Below, piece after piece: positions 33,716 through 45,646 of a DNA stretch of 64,000 bases. Within the stretch, counting starts at the first letter, position 1. Every line of letters starts with the position of its first letter. The stretch is from Liopterus haemorrhoidalis (taxonomy: Eukaryota; Arthropoda; Insecta; Coleoptera; Dytiscidae): assembly GCA_963971575.1 (NCBI GenBank), contig OZ020616.1, positions 2,252,924 to 2,316,923 of the forward strand, in the 5' to 3' direction. A model generated the notes under the pieces. The model was not told where the DNA came from, did no database searches, and was given only the letters and a program-made list of their open reading frames with translations. The position numbers and the translations under genes were made by a program.

Positions 33716-33766
33716 GACAAAATGACGGTATAAGGGTTTTTTGGTCATACCTACAAAACCCTAAAA
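32825..33766 (-). mobile_element. HINE copy G (full-length) with long (GACA)n array
   Basis: Minus-strand element with all family landmarks. The tetranucleotide tract at 33659-33714 has about 14 units, the longest of any copy. tRNA-like cassette at 33102-33180. The interior between the hairpin end and the cassette is shorter than in copies C and F. Confidence 0.8.
33102..33180 (-). repeat. tRNA-like cassette in HINE copy G
   Basis: On the minus strand TGGCTACATGCGTTAGCGC resembles a D arm and AGTTCGAGTAC a B box; CTGGTTGGAAAACGAAG sits in the anticodon-arm position. Sequence unlike the other cassettes. Confidence 0.55.
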
Positions 33767-34220
33767 ATGAACTTTCCCTGTTAGTTACGTATTACAAAAT
33801 GAGACATAATAGTAATTTTTGAAACTCGAATTTAATATAATTATCGAGTCAACATTTTGAATTAAAATTTTTGTTGTTACTTTTTAGTCAGTTTTTTAAT
33901 GTAAAATGTTTTGTAGTATGTAATTTTTGAAATATTTAAGGTTTTTATTTTATATTAAAATCGGTTTTTCTGAACTCAAATTTTTAGTATGCATTTTCAA
34001 ATACATTTTTTATACATTTTTTTATAAGACATTTTTTAAATAAAATTGTAAGTTCAAGCTGACAAAATTTTGTAATTTATTTTTATTTTTTAGGTATCTC
34101 CTGAAGGCACTAGTACTCAAAAATGCTACACGACACTGATTGGGAGCTGTGGAGACCTACGATTGACCTGGATGGACCAGCAGTCTTCGGTAAGATACTT
34201 TCAAAATAATAATTTATTGA

Positions 34221-34464
34221 GGCCCGGTCTCGCCACCTTCAGGTAAACCTCTAGGTAACTGTCTGACAGATAAGGTTATCTGGAACTTCATCTGCTGCAT
34301 AAATGTTATTACCATTCTGTGAATTCAATACGTCAGTCTCATTATCCGTCAGATAAATTTGTATTGAGAAACGGGATGACATCTGTTCAGCACAGAAAGT
34401 ATCACATAACCTCAACTGTCAGACGGTCGGCTAGAGGTTCACCTCAAGATGGAAAGACCACGCC
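34221..34464. mobile_element. Short foldback element
   Basis: GGCCCGGTCTCGCCACCTTC and AACCTCTAG at the left pair imperfectly with the right end. A 135-codon frame running through it from 34319 has no recognisable motif and is taken as chance. Confidence 0.45.
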
Positions 34465-34633
34465 TTACAGTTTATTGGACACTCTGACGTACGTCACCTC
34501 ACCCAGAGGAAGTTTGCAATTCGTTCGCAACAAACATTTCAACAGAGCATTACGTTACGCGGTACATTACAGGATCAGATCGATAATTTGGACTCAACTT
34601 TCAATTTGTGAAAATTCACATCAATTTTTACCG

Positions 34634-35186
34634 ACCCCCGACATATATAAGGGAGGTATTGTGATCATACCAATTTTGACGTTTCGAGATTTCGATGGAT
34701 CTCCACGAATTGAGGTCCCTACATAACGTTTTGACTATTTTTAGCATGATGTCTGTCTGTCCGTCCTTCTGTCTGTCTCTCTGTCCGTCCGTCCGTCCGT
34801 CTGTCTGTCGGTCTGTGTACACGGGTAGAGCACATTCGGTTACTCGTGTCGATTTTAAGATTTTTGCGAATATTTCACAACAGAAAAATATCTCGAAAAA
34901 ATTTATTAAACAAAAGTTGCTATAAAAGCAATAACTAATAACTTTTATTTGAGACGTTTTTTGATAAAACGAAATATTTCGAATAATTTCTGTAAAATTT
35001 TTCGAAAAAAAAAAAAGTCTCAATTTTTTCATATTTATATGTAACGTTTCCATGGTCATGATAAATAATATCTGTGCTAGAAAATATTAGGTCAAGTTAT
35101 TTCTACTCTGCTGCTAGAATGTAATTTATATAAGTACTTTATGATGGCGGTCGGTCCTGTGGTGGCCACAGTTGATTTTTTTTTTA
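34634..35186 (+). repeat. Family-2 interspersed repeat with (GTCY)n array
   Basis: ACCGACCCCCGACATATATA start, GTCY array at 34752-34817, a middle section with TTCGAATAATTTCTGT and an end at CCTGTGGTGGCCACAGTTG followed by a T-run. A HINE 3' hairpin remnant (GTGAAAATTCACATC) directly precedes it, as at 3484. Confidence 0.7.
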
Positions 35187-35601
35187 TTATATAGGTTATT
35201 CCAAAACGTTTAAGCGGAACTAACTGGAATTTTTATTATTTTAAGTTGTCATGAGTTCTTCTTTTTAGGTTTAAAGAGGGCTTTTGCTAAACAAAATGAT
35301 CAAAAGCCTCACTTAAACGGTAAAAGTAACTAGAATTCATAATCTAGTTCCGCTTAAACCAAAAAAACTGACTATAGTTTTACAATTAATTTTTTTATTT
35401 GACTTTCATATCTATGGCCAACGGTCTAGAAACTGAGAGCTTACCTTCTCTGCCCCTTATACGCCGCTGCTAGGCGTTTGGAACCTATTATTTTTATTTA
35501 TTTATTTTTAATAAATTTTAATTATTTGTAGATCCCAAAGGACTTGGATAAGGACCAACTGGAATAAGGAACCAATTAGGACAGGAGCCAAGCAGGATAA
35601 G

Positions 35602-35702
35602 GAACCAACCAGGACGAGGACGAAACGGGACCAGATCCAAAAGGACATCAGAACCAACCAGGACGAGGACGAAACGGGACCAGATCCAAAAGGACATCGG
35701 AG
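35602..35702 (+). repeat. 50-bp tandem repeat, two copies
   Basis: Unit starts GAACCAACCAGGACGAGGAC and includes ACCAGATCCAAAAGGACATC. Related GGACCAACTGG/AGGAACCAA words precede it from 35545. Confidence 0.7.
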
Positions 35703-35992
35703 ATCTAAAACAGCCGTGTAAAACCGTTAAGTAGAAATGTTTCTGTAGTTTATTTCAATTAAGAATGCATCATCTCTTGCAATTAACAAAACTTGTCAAA
35801 ATAATCGTTACATTATTTATTACAGACATTAATTCTGGTGAAATAATGATTCTGTTTGGGGTTTCAAACCATTTTTAAATATTTTATATAATTTTTAAAA
35901 ATTAATATTTCAAATTCAAAATAGTCTTTGTATGGAATTTGTGTCGATAACCTAATTGTTATCGTATTATTTATTTAAATTTTCAAATAATT

Positions 35993-35999
<7 letters not shown>

Positions 36000-36041
<42 letters not shown>
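36000..36041. repeat. (AT)n microsatellite
   Basis: About 21 uninterrupted AT dinucleotides. Confidence 0.95.
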
Positions 36042-36044
<3 letters not shown>

Positions 36045-36724
36045 TTTGCTGTAAATCGTTTTCGTTTTGCAGCGTTAACTACTGCATTCTTATTTGAACT
36101 GGACGTTAATTTACTAAGGCTGACTGGATATATTTGAGGCATTTTCATGACACACTAAAAAGGCACACAGTAATTTTGCATGCTAGATTTAAGAAAGAAA
36201 CAGATAAGGGACAATATTTTTTAATATTGTCGGCTCGAATTTGAGCAGTTTTTTATTTTCAGGTCATCACGTAAAATATTGACTTTATTGACCTAAAGTC
36301 AATATTTTAGAATCAGTTTTTTTAAGAGAAATATTTTTTTTGTACCTTTTTTATATAAATGCATACACACACACACAAATTTTTTAAATTGTTTTCTTAT
36401 GTGTTTTCAATTTAAATAGTTAAACTTTTAAGTCAATATTTTATAATTAGTTTTTTAGACCGATTTTTGAGTATATTTTTTAGTCAATGTTTTGAGATAA
36501 TTTTTTTGAGTAGTATCTTAAGCTTCAAATTTTTAGTCAAATTTTTAATTAGTCAAATTTAGTTAAATTTAGATTTCAATTTTTAGATTCTCCTTTAGAA
36601 CTTGTAGAGACTCTTTTATTGTCAAATTTATAGACACACTTTTAAGATAATTCATTTTTGTATTAAAATTAAAATCAATTAAAATTTTTTTTAAATATTT
36701 TTGAGTTTTTAAATTTGAATTTCG

Positions 36725-37165
36725 CTTTTCCTTGGGGTAGCCTGTATCGTGTCTTGGGTGGGAAGCTTAAAGCTACCGCTTAAAACACACCCCAACTAAA
36801 GCAAAATTAAATTCCCACACGCTTACTTCGGAGTGGTCTTTAATTGTCCTGGGGGGGAAGCTAGTGCTACGCCTTAGGGCATACTCCGAGTAACACACAC
36901 TCGTACACACAGACAAATACACATACATATAAAAATGTGCATGATAATATTAAGAAATAAAATCACACACGCTTACCATGAGGACAGCCAATTTGTGCCC
37001 TGTTTGGTTAGCTAGTGCTGCCATCTAGGGCACGTCCCTGGTAACACAAACACAAACAGTACTTAGGTACAAGCACACGCGTACTTTGGGGGCGTATTTA
37101 TTGTTTTGGGGGGCTAGCTAGTGCTGCCCCTTAAAACTACCCCTTTGTACCACACACAGGTCGCT
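36725..37165 (+). repeat. Degenerate tandem repeat, about four units of 110-140 bp
   Basis: Each unit has GCTAGTGCTGCC-like sequence (36766, 36862, 37012, 37122) followed by a CACCCC/ACTCC/CGTCCC motif and ACACACAC-like spacer. Confidence 0.55.
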
Positions 37166-39740
37166 TAGGACCTACAAATTTGCAAAACAGCAATGATTAA
37201 GAAAGAAATAAATGATTTTTTTATTGATAAAATGCATGATTTTTGATTTTTTGATTGAAAAAAGTAAAGTAATGCATGTTTAATAAAGAAAATTTAACAC
37301 AAATTGAAAGAAATATAAAGAAATTTTAGTTTAGGTAGGTAAATAAATTTTAAATGTTGAAATATTTTTCCTCCGTGAGAAACGGGGGGAAAGTAATACT
37401 TTTATCAAATATCAAAAGCCTCTTATATCCAAGTTGATTCTGTCTGTATAGTCTGTAATCATTTTTAGGGTGAATTTGTTTCTTTGTCACCCTAAAAAAG
37501 TTTATCAAATTGTACATCAGCCGAAGTAAAGGTATGTTAGAGATGAATAAATCAAACTAACAATCGTGTGTCTGTTTTGTATGCTGCAAGGTTTGCTTGT
37601 AGACCAATTAAATATCCTTCCACACATGGTACCTTTGTGTGAAAGTGTGTTTATTTCTTGTGGCACTCACAGATCATCTGCGTATGTTTCTGTTGGGTTT
37701 TGCAAAAAATAAACTACAGGTACTACACCCCCTTTGATGCGTCTGTTGTTATTAACTAGGGTCGATTTAGATTTGGACTTTTATCTAGAAAGATTCTAGT
37801 TGATTCTGACAGATAATTCAGAGGACTGGTGAGTTCTAACAACTGGTAACTTTTTGGTTATTCAGTTGGTAGTTAAATCTCACCAAAACACACACAACAC
37901 TAAATACACTGCGCTTTTCATGATACACATGGTTTATTTCTGTCTCAGGGATTGTAGGTGCCGGTTGACCAAGTCTCTTCCGAGTTTTTCCCTACCTTAA
38001 CGGCCTAGCCGAGGGAGACGAGAGATACTAGTTGACTGAAGGTGACCAAAGATGTCACGAATGAGTTTTGTTTCTTTTGGTAGAGTCTTTTTACTGGTCG
38101 GGACGATCTGACGTTTCCCCCCAAGGCATAGCCAAGGGTAAGGGATGTTTGACACCGCCTGATCACGGGGCCAACTACCCAACGGATGGGTAGCGCTCGT
38201 AAAATAATAAATTCAGTAAAAGTTAACTTTTGGAAGCCGGTCGGTAAAGAATCTTTCGATAGATAAACTGATCGACCGAGTGAAGGAACCCGCCTTCAAA
38301 AAATTTAACTCTTGAAGTTACAATAAACTTCACTATTATTTCTTTTAGTGAGTTGTTTTAAACACTCACGCCATTTTTTGTTGTTTTAATATTAGTTTAA
38401 AATTCCTGAGGTCAGAAGTAAACATTTCAGGTTACCTTGATACTTGTGCAAACTCGGATTCCCTTTAATGCGGGCACAAGTTTGTTCTGGGCAAGCATCC
38501 TCTTTCCTCTAGGTTGTTCGTTGCCCTCGCGATTCCTCCGGTGGAGCCCAAGCCCTTTCCATGTGCATCGGATCGGGCGGCGATGGCTTACAATAGAGCC
38601 CTCCACGGACTCTTCTATAGACGTGGAGGAACCAGCTCTGTTGTGTGAATACAATACGGTTGAACGTTATTTCTTTCCACGTTTGGGTTTTTTGTGGGTG
38701 GGGGGTAACTCGCTTTGTCCTTTGTCCTTGCGCCTTCCCCGGAAAGAATTACGTTCGCCGTTAGGAAAGATCACCTCCTCTTTCAGCTCGACCTACTAAC
38801 ACTCACAGGAGAGGCAATTAGGTATGGTTGCGTCTTCTGGAGATTCAACAGAAGCAGTTTCCAACAAATCAAGACTTCCAGATTTTTAAATTAAAACAAT
38901 TTTTATTGGGTATTACAGCCACATGTTATTTTACATACTGATCGAATTTTATGTGGGTGCTAATACCCGGTAATGCTCTTTGGAAGTGGGTATTTTTTTC
39001 GAGTGAACGAATTTTTTACTCATAACCAGATGTAGTGTTACCAACCTTATAAATCCTACAAGATTTGTTCATATTATTGGGCTGCTTTTGGTCCGAAAAT
39101 GGGACATGTCTGTAGGTGCTTTAAATCCGACATGTTGAGGATCAGTTTTCTTTATTGGATTTTGCAAAATGCAACTTCTAGTAAATTAATTGGTTTGTGT
39201 TGGTAAAATTTAAATCCTGTTCAACAGGTGCTTGAAAGTTTTAATTTTTAAGTTATTTGAAAATTAGTTTTAAGTTTAGTTTTTATGATTTATTTTGTGT
39301 TAATTCTGTTTTTTGTTTAGGATACTTCAGAAGTTTATTTCAGGAGAAAATAATTAAAAAGCAGGTTTTTTAAATAGTTTAATTTTTGATTTTAAAAATA
39401 GTTAATTCATTTTCAGGAAGAGAGTTTTCAAAATTAACTTTTTAAATTATTTTTACATTAGTTTTCAAAACAAAAATTCTTTCGTCCAAAATTCTTATTT
39501 CAAAACTAGGTTCTCGAAAATAGGTTCTCAAAAATCGTTTTCAATACAGATTTTTTTAAAAATGTCATAAATAATAGTCAAAAACAAGATTTTTTTAAAA
39601 AAGATTTTTTTAAACTACCTATTTTTTCTAAAATGTTCTCAAAAATTTTTTTTCTAAAATACATATATTTTTTACCAAATAAGTTTTTCAACCAAATTAG
39701 ATTTACTAAATTATGTATTTTTTTTCAAAATATTTTAAAA
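37166..39740. other. No gene recognised; GC-richer island at 37.9-38.8 kb
   Basis: 37920-38820 is GC-richer than its surroundings and holds a 120-codon frame (38437-38799) and shorter opposed frames, none with recognisable motifs. The rest is AT-rich simple sequence. Confidence 0.3.
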
Positions 39741-39744
39741 ATCT

Positions 39745-42700
39745 CTAATGCGAGATGATTACCTATGAAGCAGAGAGACTCGGGTTCAATTCCCGGACTA
39801 CTCAGCATTCATTTTCCGATATTGTGTAATCCTTTCAGGGGTTGACTCAGCTGTGGGGAATACCTAAAAATGACTTAAATAGGGATAGTTTTAAAATATG
39901 TATTGTAAAATTAGTCTTCCAAAATTTGTTTTTTAAAAATAAGTTATCAAAAATAGATTTTTCCAATATATTTCCAATTAGTTTTTTTTTCAAGTTGTTT
40001 TTTTTTTCGATTTAGAACGTTTCATTTCCAAAGTTTGGTGTTCAAAAATAGTTATTTCAAAATCCAAACTACGGAATGCCGTGGAGTTTGGATTGCTGTT
40101 TATCAGCTCTGGGGTTGACTCAGCATTGTATAATACTGAAAAATAGATAGAAGATGAGGGGAAAATACTGTTTAAAAACAGATAATAGCTCGTCAATTTT
40201 AATTTTTAAATGAATTTTCCAAAAATAGTTTTCAAAATTAAGTTTTCAAAATATTTCCAAAATATTTGTTGGATAATTCTTCAATATATATATATATATA
40301 TTGAAGAACTTTAATGCTCCGTAATCTGGGGCACAGGGACTCAGGTTCAAACCCCGATGTCACGAAATTTAATTTTCCGTTACTGTCCAGATCGGCAATT
40401 GGATCGACTCTGCCAAGTAGTAATACTTAAAATGACCGGTCAGTTTCTGTTTGTAAATTAAATTTTTCAAAATTTATTTATCAACAATAATTACAAAAAA
40501 TAATTTTCAAAAATAGTTCAAATTTTTTTCCTATTTTTTTTCAAAACTAGTTTTAAAAATAATGTTCTTTTAAAATAATTTTAATAATATTAACCTTTTT
40601 AAAATTTTCTTAACAATTTTAATTTTTTTAAATAATTTTTAGTATTTAGTATAAAAATTACGTTCTCTGTGGTAAAAAACTTAACTTATGAAACCCTGGG
40701 AGACGGATTCAAAACCCGGACACCATGGAATTTTCGTATTCCAAATTTGATACTCTGCAGTCAACCAAGGGGCTGACTCAGCTTTAGCAAAACTTACAAA
40801 AATAAATTTAAACCATTTATACGGACAAAATGTCGATTTCACGTGATTTTGACATAGTACCGGAGGTCTAGAAAAAAAGAAATATTTTATAATCAATACG
40901 CCACTTAGGCATTGATAAATTATTACTAAAAATACTTCAAATGGCATTTTTTTTTAAATAAAATAAATATCCAATTTTTCCAAATAAAATAAATATCCAA
41001 TTTTTCCAAATTTATTTTTCAATATTTAGTTTTCCAAATTCAGAGTTCATTTTTTTTACTTAGCTGTCTCATGACAGTTTGGAGTCCAAAATCGGCTCCA
41101 TTTAGTTTTGCTGTATTTGTAGTCCATTGGGTTCAAATTTGGATCAAATCCGAAATGGCGCGCTTTTCGCGCGTTCAATTTTTTGGTTTTAGTAATATTT
41201 TTATCTTTTACAAATTGTAGTACGTGGTTACACATTTGCTTACACAGCACAAAACAGGGCTCAAACCCCGGACAATACTTCAGAACAATCCTATATTGTT
41301 CTCAAAGTTGGAACATAACGTTAAAAATAAAATTAATTAATTAACATTAAATTTTTCTGGTCAATATGTAATTGTAAAATGTTTGTCAATTTGAACTTGT
41401 ACCTGGCGATAGTAGCCTAACGCTGGTTGACCTTTATAAATTTTATCAAAATTTTGCTCAAAAAATATAAGTCATCTTGCGAACATTAAATTTTTCTTTG
41501 TATTTGTATTTGGGTCTCAGGGTCATGGGTCCACTGGTGTACTCTCCAGAAGTTACTGGCTGGACTTAGGGTACCCTACGTCCCTCTTCAGAGTGTTTGG
41601 GAAGTCCGTTCTCCATAGCTGGGAAACGTTTGGCCTCTCACTAAGGCAGGATGGACTGTATGAATTTTCCATGGGGAGGATTATCGTTCCTGTATTTTTA
41701 GGATACAGGGGAGGTTTTCTTAAGATCCTTGAAGTATGTGGTGGAATGTTTCCAACGTTTGACTTGGATGGATTCATTGGAAATTCATTCATCAAGCGTT
41801 TTATTTTTAAGTTGATGATTGAAGAAAATTGGTTGAAATTTAATTATTTTTTTTTATTCCCTTTGTACAAAATTATTTGCGCCCTCGGTTCCCGGCGCCC
41901 TTCCGTCTGACCGAAGGCTGACAAGGCCATATCCTTTGGTATGGAAGAGGCTGGATGACGTTAAACAACATAAATTATCCTTTTTTGATAATTTCGCCAA
42001 TATGAATATATTTTGCCGGTGATCCCGGTTGACTTTTTAGGTAATCCTGGGACCCCCAAGGGGAGCCTAACCAAATTGGTTGGCGAACCTAGGGATAGGT
42101 GTTGCCTTTAGGTACTTCTGGATGAGGCTATTTAGCGCTTGAAATGAATGGAAAATTTTAGGTTAAGTCAAACATATTCCGACCAGAAAGATGTTTTTAA
42201 ATTAATTAATAATAAATACCTTTATTTATTTTTTGTGTTTGTGTGTAAGACTATTATCCTTTGGGGGATTTTTTGGTGTCCTCTTTTAAAAAGAGGACAT
42301 TTCAATGTTATATCCTTTCATATAGCACTAACTGGCTAACCCTAAAGCCGTAAATTAAAATTAGTTTTAACCATTTTTGAAACGTATTTTAGAGTTTTTT
42401 TTTTTTTTTTTTTATTGCCATTAGAAGTATTATAATGGCTGTTAGTATATGCGCTAATAGCTCTTATTTATTATTATTAATATTAGTTTTATTAATCAAT
42501 TTTTTTGTTAATATTAACTTATTTTTTAGTTGTGTGGTTTCGTGGTTTCGATTTGGCTACAGAGCACAAGAAAATGGTTTAAATTCAGACCATTGAATTT
42601 TTATTCTGATATGCAGATCGGCTAAGAGCCGACTCGGCAGACTAATTTAAATAAAATATAGAAATTTTTAGTATTTTCAAGAATGAACATTATTTTTAAA

Positions 42701-42980
42701 ATAGTTTTTTAAAAATAGCATTTCTAAAATTTTAATAATCAATATTTTTTAATGTTTTTTTTAGAAATAATTTTTTTAATTTATTTTTCAATTTTTCAAT
42801 ACATTTTTTCATTTTTTTAATTCGATATTATTTAATATTTTTTTTTACATTTTTTTAAAAAATATTTAAATTTTATTTAGGAGTGTGTAGTCAACAGAGG
42901 GATTGACTCAGCGTCGAGTAATACTTAAATATTACTATACCGAGATATGACCAGTCATTTTGAGTTATTACATAATTTTT
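39745..42980 (+). repeat. Decayed dispersed/tandem units with B-box-like and GACTCAGC cores
   Basis: At least six same-strand occurrences of a core like GTTGACTCAGC near 39843, 40120, 40405, 40768, 42627 and 42900. Most are preceded by a B-box-like phrase such as GGGTTCAATTCCCGG (39783) or AGGTTCAAACCCCG (40342) and followed by AATACTTAAAATGACC-like sequence. The first three are about 280 bp apart. They look like a tRNA-derived SINE amplified locally and then degraded. Confidence 0.45.
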
Positions 42981-43042
42981 CAAAATTTATTTTTTAAAAT
43001 AGTGTTTTCAATCTCGATTAATTTTAAATACTTTTTCATACA

Positions 43043-43500
43043 GCAATCGTCACGCTACCCATGTAACTTTATTACAGTACCGGAGGTCTAGAAATTGAGA
43101 ACCTATTTTGCTCTATTCATTATTTAAAAAAGAAACCGATTATTTAATTTTTTTTTTTTTTTAAATAATCGAAATGTCACAGCCCTGTGACTTTATAGTG
43201 CCGGTCTACTATGCCCTGTTCGCCACTTAGGCGATAAGAACCCATAATTATTTTAAATAATATAGATACGTTTAATAAAATTAGTTTTATATGATCGAAA
43301 CGTCACGTTACCCATGTGACTTTATAGTACCGGAGGTCTAGAAATTGAGAACCTAGTATGCCCTATTCGTCACCAATTTAAAATTTTAGAAAAGTTTGTG
43401 TTTTGAGTGTATTCAGAAATAAAAGCGGTAGAAACGTCATGCAAACCATGTGACTTTAATATAGTATCAGAGGTCTAGAAACTTATACATCTACTCGATG
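43043..43500 (+). repeat. About 125-bp tandem repeat, four degenerate units
   Basis: Units share CGTCACGTTACCCATGTGAC and CCGGAGGTCTAGAAATTGAG, with GGTCTA at about 43085, 43203, 43335 and 43472. Relatives occur singly at 40860 and 35424. Confidence 0.65.
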
Positions 43501-43580
43501 AAAACCTATAATTTTATTTTAAATATAGCAAATATTAAATAAGTTTTATAATTTTTTATAAAAAAATCGATTTAAAAACC

Positions 43581-44048
43581 TGCTTTTTTATTTTGATTCT
43601 ACTCGATATGCAGCAAGAGGCTTTAAGAAGAAAGAATTTGCTGAAAAGAAGTTTCTGATAATTTAAAATAAATTACATAATTTTGGTTTAAATACAGAAA
43701 ATTTGAAATAAGTTTTCAAAACTTTAAGATTAGATTTATAAAAATCTGCTTTTTTATTTTGATTCTAATCGATATGCAGCAAGAGGCCTTAAGAAGAAAG
43801 AATTTGCTGAAAAGAAGTTTCTGATAATTTAAAATAAATTAGCATATAATTTTGGTTTAAATACAGAAAATTCGAAATAAGTTTTCAAAATTTTAAGATT
43901 AGATTTATAAAAATCTGCTTTTTTAACTTTGAATCTGTTCGAAATGCACTAAGAGGCCTTAAGAAGAAAGCAGAGATTGTTGAAATGAAGTTTCTAATAA
44001 TTTTAAATTAAATTAGCATATAATTTTGTTTTAAATACAGAAAATTGA
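43581..44048 (+). repeat. 167-bp tandem repeat, three units
   Basis: TGCTTTTTTATTTTGATTCT begins the first two units (43581, 43748); the third starts at about 43915. Each includes GATATGCAGCAAGAGGC and AAGAAGAAAG. Confidence 0.8.
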
Positions 44049-44051
44049 GTT

Positions 44052-44352
44052 TCAGAATTTGGTAATTCTCCCCCAGAGAAGGTCCAGAATTTGTTTATCC
44101 CCCAACAGTGAAGGTCCAGAATTTGGTTTTCCCCCAACAGTGAAGGTCCAGAATTTGGTTATTCCCCAACAGTGAAGGTCCAGAATTTGGTTATTCCCCA
44201 AGAGTGAAGGTCCAGAATTTGGTTATCCCCAACAGTGAAGGTCCAGAATTTGGTAATCCCCCAACAGTGAAGGTCCAGAATTTGGTTATCCCCCAATAGT
44301 GAAGGTCCAGAATTTGGTTATCCCCCAACAGTGAAGGTCCAGAATTTGGTTA
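44052..44352 (+). repeat. 32-bp tandem repeat, about nine units
   Basis: Unit GGTCCAGAATTTGGTTATCC plus CCCAACAGTGAA, starting at 44081, 44113, 44145, 44177, 44209, 44240, 44272, 44304 and 44336. Head-to-tail without spacers, so not a CRISPR array. Confidence 0.9.
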
Positions 44353-44862
44353 TTTCAATGGTAAAAAGGTAGTAAATTAATAATCTTAAGTGATTTTAGT
44401 CCCCAGCGAGGTTTAAGAGATTGTTTTCTTATTAACTCCTCAATTTAAAAACAGAGCTCTCCTCCAGGCGTTAAGATCGTCTCTTAACGCTTTAGCAATA
44501 AAACTGAGCTCTCCCTTTGACCTAAAGTGAGGTTTTCCTCTAAACATCTTGCCACCTGAGTGGCACCCTCCCTTAGATATAAGACTAATCTAAATGTTTC
44601 AGAACTTGGGGTGCTAATTTGCAGTGATGGCTGAGCCTGTGCTTATCGGCTGCTAGATATCTTGACGGCGAGACCCAGCTCAAATGCCTGTTATGTACAA
44701 ATCGCCCAGAGTTTGTATACTTATGGTTTTAGGTTTCGTTTTATAAAAATGTTTTCACGTTTTCTTGTTGTTTTCTTTCATGTTGTCTGTTTCAGATTAC
44801 ACTTCGTATACCAGTATTCTCAAGGTTTTCAGGTATTCGTTTTCATGTTAATATGCTTATTT

Positions 44863-45300
44863 TGTATATATTGCCCCCAATTTTGTGTGTATTGTCCCCA
44901 ATTTTATGTGTATTGCCCCCAATTTTATGTGTATTTCCCCCAATTTTATGTGTATTACACCCAATTTTATGTATATTGCCCCCAATTTTGTGTGTATTAC
45001 CCCCAATTTTATGTGTATTGCCCCCAATTTTGTGTGTATTGCCCCCGCCTTGTATGCATTGCCCCCGCCTTATATGCATTGCCCCCGCCTTGTATGCATT
45101 GCCCCCGCCTTGTATGCATTGCCCCCGTTTTGTATGCATTGCCCCCGTTTTGTATGCATTGTCCCCAATTTTGTGTGTATTGCCCCCAATTTTGTGTGTA
45201 TTGCCCCCAATTTTGTGTGTATTGCCCCCAATTTTGTGTGTATTGCCCCCAATTTTGTGTGTATTGCCCCCAATTTTATGTGTATTTCTCACATTTCTGT
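44863..45300 (+). repeat. 21-bp tandem repeat, about 20 units
   Basis: Unit ATTGCCCCCAATTTTGTGTG plus one base, with a central block of GCCTTG/GTTTTG variants. Because 21 is a multiple of three, several frames stay open on both strands, producing long low-complexity frames of 7-residue repeats. I do not regard these as genes. Confidence 0.9.
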
Positions 45301-45646
45301 ATGTTTTGCCCCCATTTATATGCATTGCCCCATTTATATGTATGCTTCACTTGTATTGCTTATGTTGTATGTATTGCAGATGTTGCTGATTGCTGCTATT
45401 GCTGTTTTATTGCAATTTTTTGTGTTTTATTGCCATTTTTTGTGTTTGTATTCTATCCCCAATTTTATGTGTATTTCTCACATTTCTGTATGTTTTGCCC
45501 CCATTTATATGCATTGCCCCATTTATATGTATGCTTCACTTGTATTGCTTATTTTGTATGTATTGCAGATGTTGCTGATTGCTGCTATTGCTGTTTTATT
45601 GCAATCTTTTGTGTTTTATTGCCATTTTTTGTGTTTGTATTCTATT
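45267..45646 (+). repeat. 190-bp direct tandem duplication
   Basis: CCCCAATTTTATGTGTATTT starts at 45267 and again at 45457; the following 190 bp (ATGTATGCTTCACTTG, GTTGCTGATTGCTGCTATTG) are nearly identical. Confidence 0.85.

Noticed and set aside
34319..34726. 135-codon frame
   Set aside because: Spans a foldback element and the start of a family-2 repeat, so it is a chimeric chance frame.
38437..38799. 120-codon plus-strand frame in a GC-richer island
   Set aside because: No recognisable motif, opposed frames overlap it and no splice context; not called as a gene.
44052..44352. Regular 32-bp repeats resembling a CRISPR array
   Set aside because: Units are head-to-tail with no unique spacers, and the window is eukaryotic.
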